Assembly: GCA_963680875.1 (NCBI GenBank)
Contig: OY804585.1
Coordinates: 31,300,186 to 31,364,185, forward strand
DNA: 64,000 nucleotides
Direction of reading: 5' to 3'
From: Bathymodiolus brooksi
Lineage: Eukaryota; Mollusca; Bivalvia; Mytilida; Modiolidae
Part shown: one piece after another, positions 11,040 through 23,729 of the stretch
Position numbering within the stretch: position 1 is the stretch's first letter
Layout: every line of letters starts with the position of its first letter
Notes under the pieces: model-generated
The model's database searches: none
What the model was told of the DNA's origin: nothing
The model's input: only the letters and a program-made list of their open reading frames with translations
Translations under genes and position numbers: made by a program

Positions 11040-11584
11040 ATGAACCCACGATCTACCAGACTCGAGGCGAGCACGCTAACCATTACACCACCGATGAACC
11101 CACGATCTACCAGACTCGAGGCGAGCACCCCTAACCATTACACCACCAATGAACCCACCATATACCAGACTCGAGACGAGCATGCTAACCATTACACCAC
11201 CGATGAACCCACGATCTACCAGACACGAGACGAGCACGCTAACCATTACACCACCGATGAACCCACGATCTACCAGACTCGAGACGAGCACGCCTAACCA
11301 TTACACCACCGGCTAACCCACGATCTACCAGACTCAAGGCGAGCACGCTAACAATTACACCACCGATGAACCCACGATCTACCAGACTCGAGGCGAGCAC
11401 GCTAACCATTACACCACCGATGAACATACGATCTACCAGACTCGAGACGAGCACGCCTAACCATTACACCGCCGATGAACCGACGATCTATAGGACTCGA
11501 GACGAGCACGCCTAACCATAACATCACCGATGAACCCACGATCTACCAGACTCGAGACGAGCACGCCGAACCAATACACCACCG
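11040..11584 (+). repeat. Truncated HOR-A, 10-mer, 545 bp
   Basis: It has m1 to m8, then a hybrid that starts as m9 (accgccgatgaacc) and continues as m20 (gacgatctatagg), then m21. Eleven monomers totalling 599 bp are missing, and 1,144 minus 599 gives the observed 545. The junction lies near 11,470-11,490 and is in register. The m8 copy reads gaacatacg. Confidence 0.88.
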
Positions 11585-12728
11585 ATGAAACCACGATCTA
11601 CCAGACTCGAGGCGAGCACGCTAACCATTACACCACCGATGAACCCACGATCTACCAGACTCGAGGCGAGCACCCCTAACCATTACACCACCAATGAACC
11701 CACCATATACCAGACTCGAGACGAGCATGCTAACCATTACACCACCGATGAACCCACGATCTACCAGACACGAGACGAGCACGCTAACCATTACACCACC
11801 GATGAACCCACGATCTACCAGACTCGAGACGAGCACGCCTAACCATTACACCACCGGCTAACCCACGATCTACCAGACTCAAGGCGAGCACGCTAACAAT
11901 TACACCACCGATGAACCCACGATCTACCAGACTCGAGGCGAGCACGCTAACCATTACACCACCGATGAACCCACGATCTACCAGACTCGAGACGAGCACG
12001 CCTAACCATTACACCGCCGATGAACCCACGATCTACCAGACTCGAGGCGAGCACGCCTAACCATTACACCACCGGCTAACCCACGATCTACCAGACTCAA
12101 GGCGAGCACGCTAACAATTACACCACCGATGAACCCACGATCTACCAGAATCGAGGCGAGCACGCTAACCATTACACCACCGATGAACCCACGATCTACC
12201 AGACTCGAGACGAGCACGCCTAACCATTACACCACCGATGAACCCACGATCTACCAGACTCAAGGCGAGCACGCTAACCATTACACCACCTATGAACCCA
12301 CGACCTATCAGACTCGAGGCGAGCACGCTAACCATTACACCACCGATGAACCCACGATCTACCAGACTCGAGACGAGCACGCTAACCATTACACCACCGA
12401 TGAACCCACGATCTACCAGACTCGAGACGAGTACGCCTAACCATTACACCACCGATGAACCCACGATCTACCAGACTCGAGACGAGTACGCCTAACCATT
12501 ACACCACCGATGAACCCACGATCTATCAGACTCGAGACGAGCACGCCTAACCATTACACCACCGATGAACCTAAGATCTATCAGACTCGAGACAAGCACG
12601 CTAACCATTACACTACCGATGAACCCACGATCTATAGGACTCGAGACGAGCACGCCTAACCATAACATCACCGATGAACCCACGATCTACCAGACTCGAG
12701 ACGAGCACGCCGAACCAATACACCACCG
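11585..12728 (+). repeat. HOR-A 21-mer, 1,144 bp
   Basis: A full unit with m1 reading gatgaaacc. The m14 copy carries the rare cgacctatcag variant near 12,302. That variant reappears near 22,486, which links this unit to the block ending at 22858. Confidence 0.9.
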
Positions 12729-13599
12729 ATGAACCCACGATCTACCAGACTCGAGGCGAGCACGCTAACCATTACACCACCGATGAACCCACGATCTACC
12801 AGACTCGAGGCGAGCACCCCTAACCATTACACCACCAATGAACCCACCATATACCAGACTCGAGACGAGCATGCTAACCATTACACCACCGATGAACCCA
12901 CGATCTACCAGACACGAGACGAGCACGCTAACCATTACACCACCGATGAACCCACGATCTACCAGACTCGAGACGAGCACGCCTAACCATTACACCACCG
13001 GCTAACCCACGATCTACCAGACTCAAGGCGAGCACGCTAACAATTACACCACCGATGAACCCACGATCTACCAGACTCGAGGCGAGCACGCTAACCATTA
13101 CACCACCGATGAACACACGATCTACCAGACTCGAGACGAGCACGCCTAACCATTACACCACCGATGAACCCACGATCTATCAGACTCGAGGCGAGCACGC
13201 TAACCATTACACCACCGATGACCCACGATCTACCAGACTCGAGACGAGCACGCTAAGCATTACACCACCGATGAACCCACGATCTACCAGACTCGAGACG
13301 AGTACGACTAACCATTACACCACCGATGAACCCACGATCCACCAGACTCGAGACGAGTACGCCTAACCATTACACCACCGATGAACCCACGATCTACCAG
13401 ACTCGAGACGAGCACGCCTAACCATTACACCACCGATGAACCCAAGATCTATCAGACTCGAGACAAGCACGCTAACCATTACACCACCGATGAACCCACG
13501 ATCTATAGGACTCGAGACGAGCACGCCTAACCATAACATCACCGATGAACCCACGATCTACCAGACTCGAGACGAGCACGCCGAACCATTACACCACCG
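12729..13599 (+). repeat. HOR-B 16-mer, 871 bp
   Basis: m1 to m8 are as in HOR-A. Then follow ctatcag, the 53-bp gatgacccacg monomer, gctaagcatt, gagtacgactaacc, gatccaccag, gagtacgcc, cccaagatct, ctatagg and gccgaaccatt. The same 871-bp unit recurs at 20301 and 22859. Confidence 0.85.
13217..13270 (+). repeat. Short monomer class, gatgacccacg
   Basis: This copy has lost one A from gatgaaccc, giving a 53-bp monomer. Related copies near 5,537, 20,793, 23,347, 28,086, 44,053, 47,972, 51,947, 58,640, 60,927 and 62,617 define HOR-B. Some have drifted to aatgaccc or gatgactcacg. The lost base also shifts the reading frame. Confidence 0.8.
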
Positions 13600-14908
13600 A
13601 TGAACCCACGATCTACCAGACTCGAGGCGAGCACGCTAACCATTGTACCACCGATGAACCCACGATCTACCAGACTCGAGGCGAGCACCCCTAACCATTA
13701 CACCACCAATGAACCCACCATATACCAGACTCGAGACGAGCATGCTAACCATTACACCACCGATGAACCCACGATCTACCAGACTCGAGACGAGCACGCC
13801 TAACCATTACACCACCGGCTAACCCACGATCTACCAGACTCAAGGCGAGCACGCTAACAATTACACCACCGATGAACCCACGATCTACCAGACTCGAGGC
13901 GAGCACGCTAACCATTACACCACCGATGAACCCACGATCTACCGGACTCGAGACGAGCACGCCTAACCATTACACCACCGATGAACCCACGATCTATCAG
14001 ATTCGAGACAAGCACGCTAACCATAACAACACCGATGAACCCACGATCTACCAGACAAGAAACGAGCACGCCTAACCATTACACCACCGATGAACCCAAG
14101 ATCTACCAGACTCGAGACGAGCACGCCTAACCATTACACCACCGATGAACCCACGATCTACCAGACTCGAGACGAGCACGCCTAACCTTTACACCGCCGA
14201 TGAACCCACGATCTACCAGACTCGAGGCGAGCACGCCTAACCATTACACCACCGGCTAACCCACGATCAACCAGACTCAAGGCGAGCACGCTAACAATTA
14301 CACCACCGATGAACCCACGATCTACCAGAATCGAGGCGAGCACGCTAACCATTACACCACCGATGAACCCACGATCTACCAGACTCGAGACGAGCACGCC
14401 TAACCATTACACCACCGATGAACCCACGATCTACCAGACTCAAGGCGAGCACGCTAACCATTACACCACCTATGAACCCACGATCTATCAGACTCGAGGC
14501 GAGCACGCTAACCATTACACCACCGATGAACCCACGATCTACCAGACTCGAGACGAGCACGCTAACCATTACACCACCGATGAACCCACGATCTACCAGA
14601 CTCGAGACGAGTACGCCTAACCATTACACCACCGATGAACCCACGATCTACCAGACTCGAGACGAGTACGCCTAACCATTACACCACCGATGAACCCACG
14701 ATCTATCAGACTCGAGACGAGCACGCCTAACCATTACACCACCGATGAACCTAAGATCTATCAGACTCGAGACAAGCACGCTAACCATTACACCACCGAT
14801 GAACCCACGATCTATAGGACTCGAGACGAGCACGCCTAACCATAACATCACCGATGAACCCACGATCTACCAGACTCGAGACGAGCACGCCGAACCAATA
14901 CACCACCG
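13600..14908 (+). repeat. HOR block, 1,309 bp, about 24 monomers
   Basis: This is the counterpart of 5920-7173. It keeps accatatacc in m3 and a full m9 to m21 tract with one more monomer near 14,390. It carries agacaagaaacg near 14,055 where the earlier copy has agactcgaaacg. Confidence 0.8.
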
Positions 14909-16487
14909 ATGAAACCACGATCTACCAGACTCGAGGCGAGCACGCTAACCATTACACCACCGATGAACCCACGATCTACCAGACTCGAGGCGAGCACCCC
15001 TAACCATTACACCACCAATGAACCCACCATATACCAGACTCGAGACGAGCATGCTAACCATTACACCACCGATGAACCCACGATCTACCAGACACGAGAC
15101 GAGCACGCTAACCATTACACCACCGATGAACCCACGATCTACCAGACTCGAGACGAGCACGCCTAACCATTACACCACCGGCTAACCCACGATCTACCAG
15201 ACTCAAGGCGAGCACGCTAACAATTACACCACCGATGAACCCACGATATTCCAGACTCGAGGCGAGCACGCTAACCATTACACCACCGATGAACACACGA
15301 TCTACCAGACTCGAGACGAGCACGCCTAACCATTACACCGCCGATGAACCCACGATCTACCAGACTCGAGGCGAGCACGCCTAACCATTACACCACCGGC
15401 TAACCCACGATCTACCAGACTCAAGGCGAGCACGCTAACAATTACACCACCGATGAACCCACGATCTACCAGAATCGAGGCGAGCACGCTAACCATTACA
15501 CCACCGATGAACCCACGATCTACCAGACTCGAGACGAGCACGCCTAACCATTACACCACCGATGAACCCACGATCTACCAGAATCAAGGCGAGCACGTTA
15601 ACCATTACACCACCTATGAACCCACGATCTATCAGACTCGAGGCGAGCACGCTAACCATTACACCACCGATGAACCCACGATCTACCAGACTCGAGACGA
15701 GCACGCTAACCATTACACCACCGATGAACCCACGATCTACCAGACTCGAGACGAGTACGCCTAACCTTTACACCGCCGATGAACCCACGATCTACCAGAC
15801 TCGAGGCGAGCACGCCTAACCATTACACCACCGGCTAACCCACGATCAACCAGACTCAAGGCGAGCACGCTAACAATTACACCACCGATGAACCCACGAT
15901 CTACCAGAATCGAGGCGAGCACGCTAACCATTACACCACCGATGAACCCACGATCTACAAGACTCGAGACGAGCACGCCTAACCATTACACCACCGATGA
16001 ACCCACGATCTACCAGACTCAAGGCGAGCACGCTAACCATTACACCACCTATGAACCCACGATCTATCAGACTCGAGGCGAGCACGCTAACCATTACACC
16101 ACCGATGAACCCACGATCTACCAGACTCGAGACGAGCACGCTAACCATTACACCACCGATGAACCCACGATCTACCAGACTCGAGACGAGTACGCCTAAC
16201 CATTACACCACCGATGAACCCACGATCTACCAGACTCGAGACGAGTACGCCTAACCATTACACCACCGATGAACCCACGATCTATCAGACTCGAGACGAG
16301 CACGCCTAACCATTACACCACCGATGAACCTAAGATCTATCAGACTCGAGACAAGCACGCTAACCATTACACCACCGATGAACCCACGATCTATAGGACT
16401 CGAGACGAGCACGCCTAACCATAACATCACCGATGAACCCACGATCTACCAGACTCGAGACGAGCACGCCGAACCAATACACCACCG
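14909..16487 (+). repeat. Expanded HOR-A, 29-mer, 1,579 bp
   Basis: The counterpart of 7174-8751 with the same repeated m9-m16 group. m1 reads gatgaaacc. The rare ctacaagac variant near 15,957 is private to this copy. Confidence 0.85.
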
Positions 16488-17631
16488 ATGAAACCACGAT
16501 CTACCAGACTCGAGGCGAGCACGCTAACCATTACACCACCGATGAACCCACGATCTACCAGACTCGAGGCGAGCACCCCTAACCATTACACCACCAATGA
16601 ACCCACCATATACCAGACTCGAGACGAGCATGCTAACCATTACACCACCGATGAACCCACGATCTACCAGACACGAGACGAGCACGCTAACCATTACACC
16701 ACCGATGAACCCACGATCTACCAGACTCGAGACGAGCACGCCTAACCATTACACCACCGGCTAACCCACGATCTACCAGACTCAAGGCGAGCACGCTAAC
16801 AAATACACCACCGATGAACCCACGATATTCCAGACTCGAGGCGAGCACGCTAACCATTACACCACCGATGAACACACGATCTACCAGACTCGAGACGAGC
16901 ACGCCTAACCATTACACCGCCGATGAACCCACGATCTACCAGACTCGAGGCGAGCACGCCTAACCATTACACCACCGGCTAACCCACGATCTACCAGACT
17001 CAAGGCGAGCACGCTAACAATTACACCACCGATGAACCCACGATCTACCAGAATCGAGGCGAGCACGCTAACCATTACACCACCGATGAACCCACGATCT
17101 ACCAGACTCGAGACGAGCACGCCTAACCATTACACCACCGATGAACCCACGATCTACCAGACTCAAGGCGAGCACGTTAACCATTACACCACCTATGAAC
17201 CCACGATCTATCAGACTCGAGGCGAGCACGCTAACCATTACACCACCGATGAACCCACGATCTACCAGACTCGAGACGAGCACGCTAACCATTACACCAC
17301 CGATGAACCCACGATCTACCAGACTCGAGACGAGTACGCCTAACCATTACACCACCGATGAACCCACGATCTACCAGACTCGAGACGAGTACGCCTAACC
17401 ATTACACCACCGATGAACCCACGATCTATCAGACTCGAGACGAGCACGCCTAACCATTACACCACCGATGAACCTAAGATCTATCAGACTCGAGACAAGC
17501 ACGCTAACCATTACACCACCGATGAACCCACGATCTATAGGACTCGAGACGAGCACGCCTAACCATAACATCACCGATGAACCCACGATCTACCAGACTC
17601 GAGACGAGCACGCCGAACCAATACACCACCG
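16488..17631 (+). repeat. HOR-A 21-mer, 1,144 bp
   Basis: The counterpart of 8752-9895. It shares taacaaatac, gatattccag and gttaacc, which shows that these changes arose before the large duplication. Confidence 0.9.
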
Positions 17632-18775
17632 ATGAACCCACGATCTACCAGACTCGAGGCGAGCACGCTAACCATTACACCACCGATGAACCCACGATCT
17701 ACCAGACTCGAGGCGAGCACCCCTAACCATTACACCACCAATGAACCCACCATATACCAGACTCGAGACGAGCATGCTAACCATTACACCACCGATGAAC
17801 CCACGATCTACCAGACACGAGACGAGCACGCTAACCATTACACCACCGATGAACCCACGATCTACCAGACTCGAGACGAGCACGCCTAACCATTACACCA
17901 CCGGCTAACCCACGATCTACCAGACTCAAGGCGAGCACGCTAACAATTACACCACCGATGAACCCACGATCTACCAGACTCGAGGCGAGCACGCTAACCA
18001 TTACACCACCGATGAACACACGATCTACCAGACTCGAGACGAGCACGCCTAACCATTACACCGCCGATGAACCCACGATCTACCAGACTCAAGGCGAGCA
18101 CGCCTAACCATTACACCACCGGCTAACCCACGATCTACCAGACTCAAGGCGAGCACGCTAACAATTACACCACCGATGAACCCACGATCTACCAGAATCG
18201 AGGCGAGCACGCTAACCATTACACCACCGATGAACCCACGATCTACCAGACTCGAGACGAGCACGCCTAACCATTACACCACCGATGAACCCACGATCTA
18301 CCAGACTCAAGGCGAGCATGCTAACCATTACACCACCTATGAACCCACGATCTATCAGACTCGTAGCGAGCACGCTAACCATTACACCACCGATGAACCC
18401 ACGATCTACCAGACTCGAGACGAGCACGCTAACCATTACACCACCGATGAACCCACGATCTACCAGACTCGAGACGAGTACGCCTAACCATTACACCACC
18501 GATGAACCCACGATCTACCAGACTCGAGACGAGTACGCCTAACCATTACACCACCGATGAACCCACGATCTATCAGACTCGAGACGAGCACGCCTAACCA
18601 TTACACCACCGATGAACCTAAGATCTATCAGACTCGAGACAAGCACGCTAACCATTACACCACCGATGAACCCACGATCTATAGGACTCGAGACGAGCAC
18701 GCCTAACCATAACATCACCGATGAACCCACGATCTACCAGACTCGAGACGAGCACGCCGAACCAATACACCACCG
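17632..18775 (+). repeat. HOR-A 21-mer, 1,144 bp
   Basis: The counterpart of 9896-11039, sharing gcatgctaacc in m13 and the cgtagcg change in m14. It differs by ctcaagg in m9 near 18,089. Confidence 0.9.
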
Positions 18776-19320
18776 ATGAACCCACGATCTACCAGACTCG
18801 AGGCGAGCACGCTAACCATTACACCACCGATGAACCCACGATCTACCAGACTCGAGGCGAGCACCCCTAACCATTACACCACCAATGAACCCACCATATA
18901 CCAGACTCGAGACGAGCATGCTAACCATTACACCACCGATGAACTCACGATCTACCAGACACGAGACGAGCACGCTAACCATTACACCACCGATGAACCC
19001 ACGATCTACCAGACTCGAGACGAGCACGCCTAACCATTACACCACCGGCTAACCCACGATCTACCAGACTCAAGGCGAGCACGCTAACAATTACACCACC
19101 GATGAACCCACGATCTACCAGACTCGAGGCGAGCACGCTAACCATTACACCACCGATGAACATACGATCTAACAGACTCGAGACGAGCACGCCTAACCAT
19201 TACACCGCCGATGAACCGACGATCTATAGGACTCGAGACGAGCACGCCTAACCATAACATCACCGATGAACCCACGATCTACCAGACTCGAGACGAGCAC
19301 GCCGAACCAATACACCACCG
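18776..19320 (+). repeat. Truncated HOR-A, 10-mer, 545 bp
   Basis: It carries the same m9/m20 hybrid junction as 11040-11584, so the deletion occurred once and was then copied. Private changes are gaactcacg near 18,943 and atctaacag near 19,167. Confidence 0.87.
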
Positions 19321-20300
19321 ATGAAACCACGATCTACCAGACTCGAGGCGAGCACGCTAACCATTACACCACCGATGAACCCACGATCTACCAGACTCGA
19401 GGCGAGCACCCCTAACCATTACACCACCAATGAACCCACCATATACCAGACTCGAGACGAGCATGCTAACCATTACACCACCGATGAACCCACGATCTAC
19501 CAGACACGAGACGAGCACGCTAACCATTACACCACCGATGAACCCACGATCTACCAGACTCAAGGCGAGCACGCTAACAATTACACCACCGATGAACCCA
19601 CGATCTACCAGACTCGAGGCGAGCACGCTAACCATTACACCACCGATGAACCCACGATCTACCAGACTCGAGACGAGCACGCCTAACCATTACACCGCCG
19701 ATGAACCCACGATCTACCAGACTCGAGGCGAGCACGCCTAACCATTACACCACCGGCTAACCCACGATCTACCAGACTCAAGGCGAGCACGCTAACAATT
19801 ACACCACCGATGAACCCACGATCTACCAGAATCGAGGCGAGCACGCTAACCATTACACCACCGATGAACCCACGATCTACCAGACTCGAGACGAGCACGT
19901 CTAACCATTACACCACCGATGAACCCACGATCTACCAGACTCAAGGCGAGCACGCTAACCATTACACCACCGATGAACCCACGATCTACCAGACTCGAGA
20001 CGAGCACGCTAACCATTACACCACCGATGAACCCACGATCTACCAGACTCGAGACGAGTACGCCTAACCATTACACCACCGATGAACCCACGATCTATCA
20101 GACTCGAGACGAGCACGCCTAACCATTACACCACCGATGAACCTAAGATCTATCAGACTCGAGACAAGCACGCTAACCATTACACTACCGATGAACCCAC
20201 GATCTATAGGACTCGAGACGAGCACGCCTAACCATAACATCACCGATGAACCCACGATCTACCAGACTCGAGACGAGCACGCCGAACCAATACACCACCG
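19321..20300 (+). repeat. HOR-A derivative, 980 bp, about 18 monomers
   Basis: The counterpart of 11585-12728 after loss of three monomers: one 55-bp unit where m5 now joins ctcaagg near 19,555, then m14, and one of the m16/m17 pair. The losses total 164 bp, which accounts for 1,144 falling to 980. Confidence 0.8.
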
Positions 20301-21171
20301 ATGAACCCACGATCTACCAGACTCGAGGCGAGCACGCTAACCATTACACCACCGATGAACCCACGATCTACCAGACTCGAGGCGAGCACCCCTAACCATT
20401 ACACCACCAATGAACCCACCATATACCAGACTCGAGACGAGCATGCTAACCATTACACCACCGATGAACCCACGATCTACCAGACACGAGACGAGCACGC
20501 TAACCATTACACCACCGATGAACCCACGATCTACCAGACTCGAGACGAGCACGCCTAACCATTACACCACCGGCTAACCCACGATCTACCAGACTCAAGG
20601 CGAGCACGCTAACAATTACACCACCGATTAACCCACGATCTACCAGACTCGAGGCGAGCACGCTAACCATTACACCACCGATGAACACACGATCTACCAG
20701 ACTCGAGACGAGCACGCCTAACCATTACACCACCGATGAACCCACGATCTATCAGACTCGAGGCGAGCACGCTAACCATTACACCACCGATGACCCACGA
20801 TCTACCAGACTCGAGACGAGCACGCTAAGCATTACACCACCGATGAACCCACGATCTACCAGACTCGAGACGAGTACGACTAACCATTACACCACCGATG
20901 AACCCACGATCCACCAGACTCGAGACGAGTACGCCTAACCATTACACCACCGATGAACCCACGATCTACCAGACTCGAGACGAGCACGCCTAACCATTAC
21001 ACCACCGATGAACCCAAGATCTATCAGACTCGAGACAAGCACGCTAACCATTACACCACCGATGAACCCACGATCTATAGGACTCGAGACGAGCACGCCT
21101 AACCATAACATCACCGATGAACCCACGATCTACCAGACTCGAGACGAGCACGCCGAACCATTACACCACCG
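20301..21171 (+). repeat. HOR-B 16-mer, 871 bp
   Basis: The same unit as 12729-13599. One monomer reads gattaaccc near 20,627. A third partial copy of the large duplication begins near 20,722 and can be followed to about 21,345. Confidence 0.83.
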
Positions 21172-22858
21172 ATGAACCCACGATCTACCAGACTCGAGGC
21201 GAGCACGCTAACCATTGTACCACCGATGAACCCACGATCTACCAGACTCGAGGCGAGCACCCCTAACCATTACACCACCAATGAACCCACCATATACCAG
21301 ACTCGAGACGAGCATGCTAACCATTACACCACCGATGAACCCACGATCTACCAGACTCGAGACGAGCACGCTAACCATTACACCACCGATGAACCCACGA
21401 TCTACCAGACTCGAGACGAACACGCCTAACCATTACACCACCGGCTAACCCACGATCTACCAGACTCAAGGCGAGCACGCTAACAATTACACCACCGATG
21501 AACCCACGATCTATCAGACTCGAGGCGAGCACGCTAACCATTACACCACCGATGAACCCACGATCTACCAGACTCGAGACGAGCACGCCTAACCATTACA
21601 CCACCGATGAACCCACGATCTACCAGACTCAAGGCGAGCACGCTAACCATTACACCACCGATGAACCCACGATCTATCAGACTCGAGGCGAGCACGCTAA
21701 CCATTACACCACCGATGAACCGACGATCTACCAGACTCGAGACGAGCACGCTAACCATTACACCACCGATGAACCCACGATCCACAAGACTCGAGACGAG
21801 TACGCCTAACCATTACACCACCGATGAACCCACGATTTACCAGACTCGAAACGAGCACGCCTAACCATTACACCACCGATGAACCCACGATCTACCAGAC
21901 TCGAGGCGAGCACGCTAACCATTACACCACCAATGAACCCACGATCTACCAGACTCGAGACGAGCACGCTAACCATTACACCACCGATGAACCCACGATC
22001 TACCAGACTCGAGGCGAGCACGCTAACCATTACACCCCCGGTGAACCCACGATCTACCAGACTCAAGGCGAGCACGCTAACCATTACACCACCGATGAAC
22101 CCACGATCTACCAGATTCGAGACGAGCACGCCTAACCATTACACCACCGATGAACCCACGATCTACCAGACTCGAGACGAGGACGCCTAACCTTTACACC
22201 GCCGATGAACTCACGATCTACCAGACTCGAGGCGAGCACGCCTAACCATTACACCACCGGCTAACCCACGATCTACCAGACTCAAGGCGAGCACGCTAAC
22301 AATTACACCACCGATGAACCCACGATCTACCAGAATCGAGGCGAGCACGCTAACCATTACACCACCGATGAACCCACGATCTACCAGACTCGAGACGAGC
22401 ACGCCTAACCATTACACCACCGATGAACCCACGATCTACCAGACTCAAGGCGAGCACGCTAACCATTACACCACCTATGAACCCACGACCTATCAGACTC
22501 GAGGCGAGCACGCTAACCATTACACCACCGATGAACCCACGATCTACCAGACTCGAGACGAGCACGCTAACCATTACACCACCGATGAACCCACGATCTA
22601 CCAGACTCGAGACGAGTACGCCTAACCATTACACCACCGATGAACCCACGATCTATCAGACTCGAGACGAGCACGCCTAACCATTACACCACCGATGAAC
22701 CTAAGATCTATCAGACTCGAGACAAGCACGCTAACCATTATACTACCGATGAACCCACGATCTATAGGACTCGAGACGAGCACGCCTAACCATAACATCA
22801 CCGATGAACCCACGATCTACCAGACTCGAGACGAGCACGCCGAACCAATACACCACCG
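21172..22858 (+). repeat. Mixed HOR-B/C/A block, 1,687 bp, about 31 monomers
   Basis: An attgtacc m1 leads to gacgaacacgcc, ggctaaccc, gaaccgacg, gatccacaag, gatttacc, aatgaaccc and ccccggtgaac (HOR-C). After gaggacgcc it switches at cctttacaccgcc into m9 to m21, with the cgacctatcag m14 otherwise seen at 12,302. It shows A and C domains joined in one unit. Confidence 0.78.
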
Positions 22859-23729
22859 ATGAACCCACGATCTACCAGACTCGAGGCGAGCACGCTAACC
22901 ATTACACCACCGATGAACCCACGATCTACCAGACTCGAGGCGAGCACCCCTAACCATTACACCACCAATGAACCCACCATATACCAGACTCGAGACGAGC
23001 ATGCTAACCATTACACCACCGATGAACCCACGATCTACCAGACACGAGACGAGCACGCTAACCATTACACCACCGATGAACCCACGATCTACCAGACTCG
23101 AGACGAGCACGCCTAACCATTACACCACCGGCTAACCCACGATCTACCAGACTCAAGGCGAGCACGCTAACAATTACACCACCGATGAACCCACGATCTA
23201 CCAGACTCGAGGCGAGCACGCTAACCATTACACCACCGATGAACACACGATCTACCAGACTCGAGACGAGCACGCCTAACCATTACACCACCGATGAACC
23301 CACGATCTATCAGACTCGAGGCGAGCACGCTAACCATTACACCACCGATGACCCACGATCTACCAGACTCGAGACGAGCACGCTAAGCATTACACCACCG
23401 ATGAACCCACGATCTACCAGACTCGAGACGAGTACGACTAACCATTACACCACCGATGAACCCACGATCCACCAGACTCGAGACGAGTACGCCTAACCAT
23501 TACACCACCGATGAACCCACGATCTACCAGACTCGAGACGAGCACGCCTAACCATTACACCACCGATGAACCCAAGATCTATCAGACTCGAGACAAGCAC
23601 GCTAACCATTACACCACCGATGAACCCACGATCTATAGGACTCGAGACGAGCACGCCTAACCATAACATCACCGATGAACCCACGATCTACCAGACTCGA
23701 GACGAGCACGCCGAACCATTACACCACCG
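22859..23729 (+). repeat. HOR-B 16-mer, 871 bp
   Basis: The third copy of the 871-bp unit, nearly the same as those at 12729 and 20301, including gctaagcatt after the 53-bp monomer. Confidence 0.83.

Larger units (their letters stand above)
5470..13149 (+). repeat. Copy 1 of about 7.68-kb tandem duplication
   Basis: Marker monomers here recur at an offset of 7,680 bp, then 7,735 and 7,736, then 7,681 and 7,572. Each step equals one base or one or two whole monomers. Shared rare variants include gatcaaccag (6,588 and 14,268), cttta-cacc junctions, gatattcc, gcgagcacgttaacc and cgtagcg. This copy lacks one monomer near 6,680 and has lost one base near 8,423. Boundaries are estimated to within about one monomer. 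Confidence 0.75.
13150..20721 (+). repeat. Copy 2 of about 7.68-kb tandem duplication
   Basis: This copy follows copy 1 directly. Against copy 1 it has one more monomer near 14,390, keeps the base lost near 8,423, and lacks one 55-bp monomer near 19,560 and two monomers between about 19,970 and 20,065. It includes a second 29-mer, two 21-mers and the 10-mer in the same order as copy 1. Confidence 0.75.
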
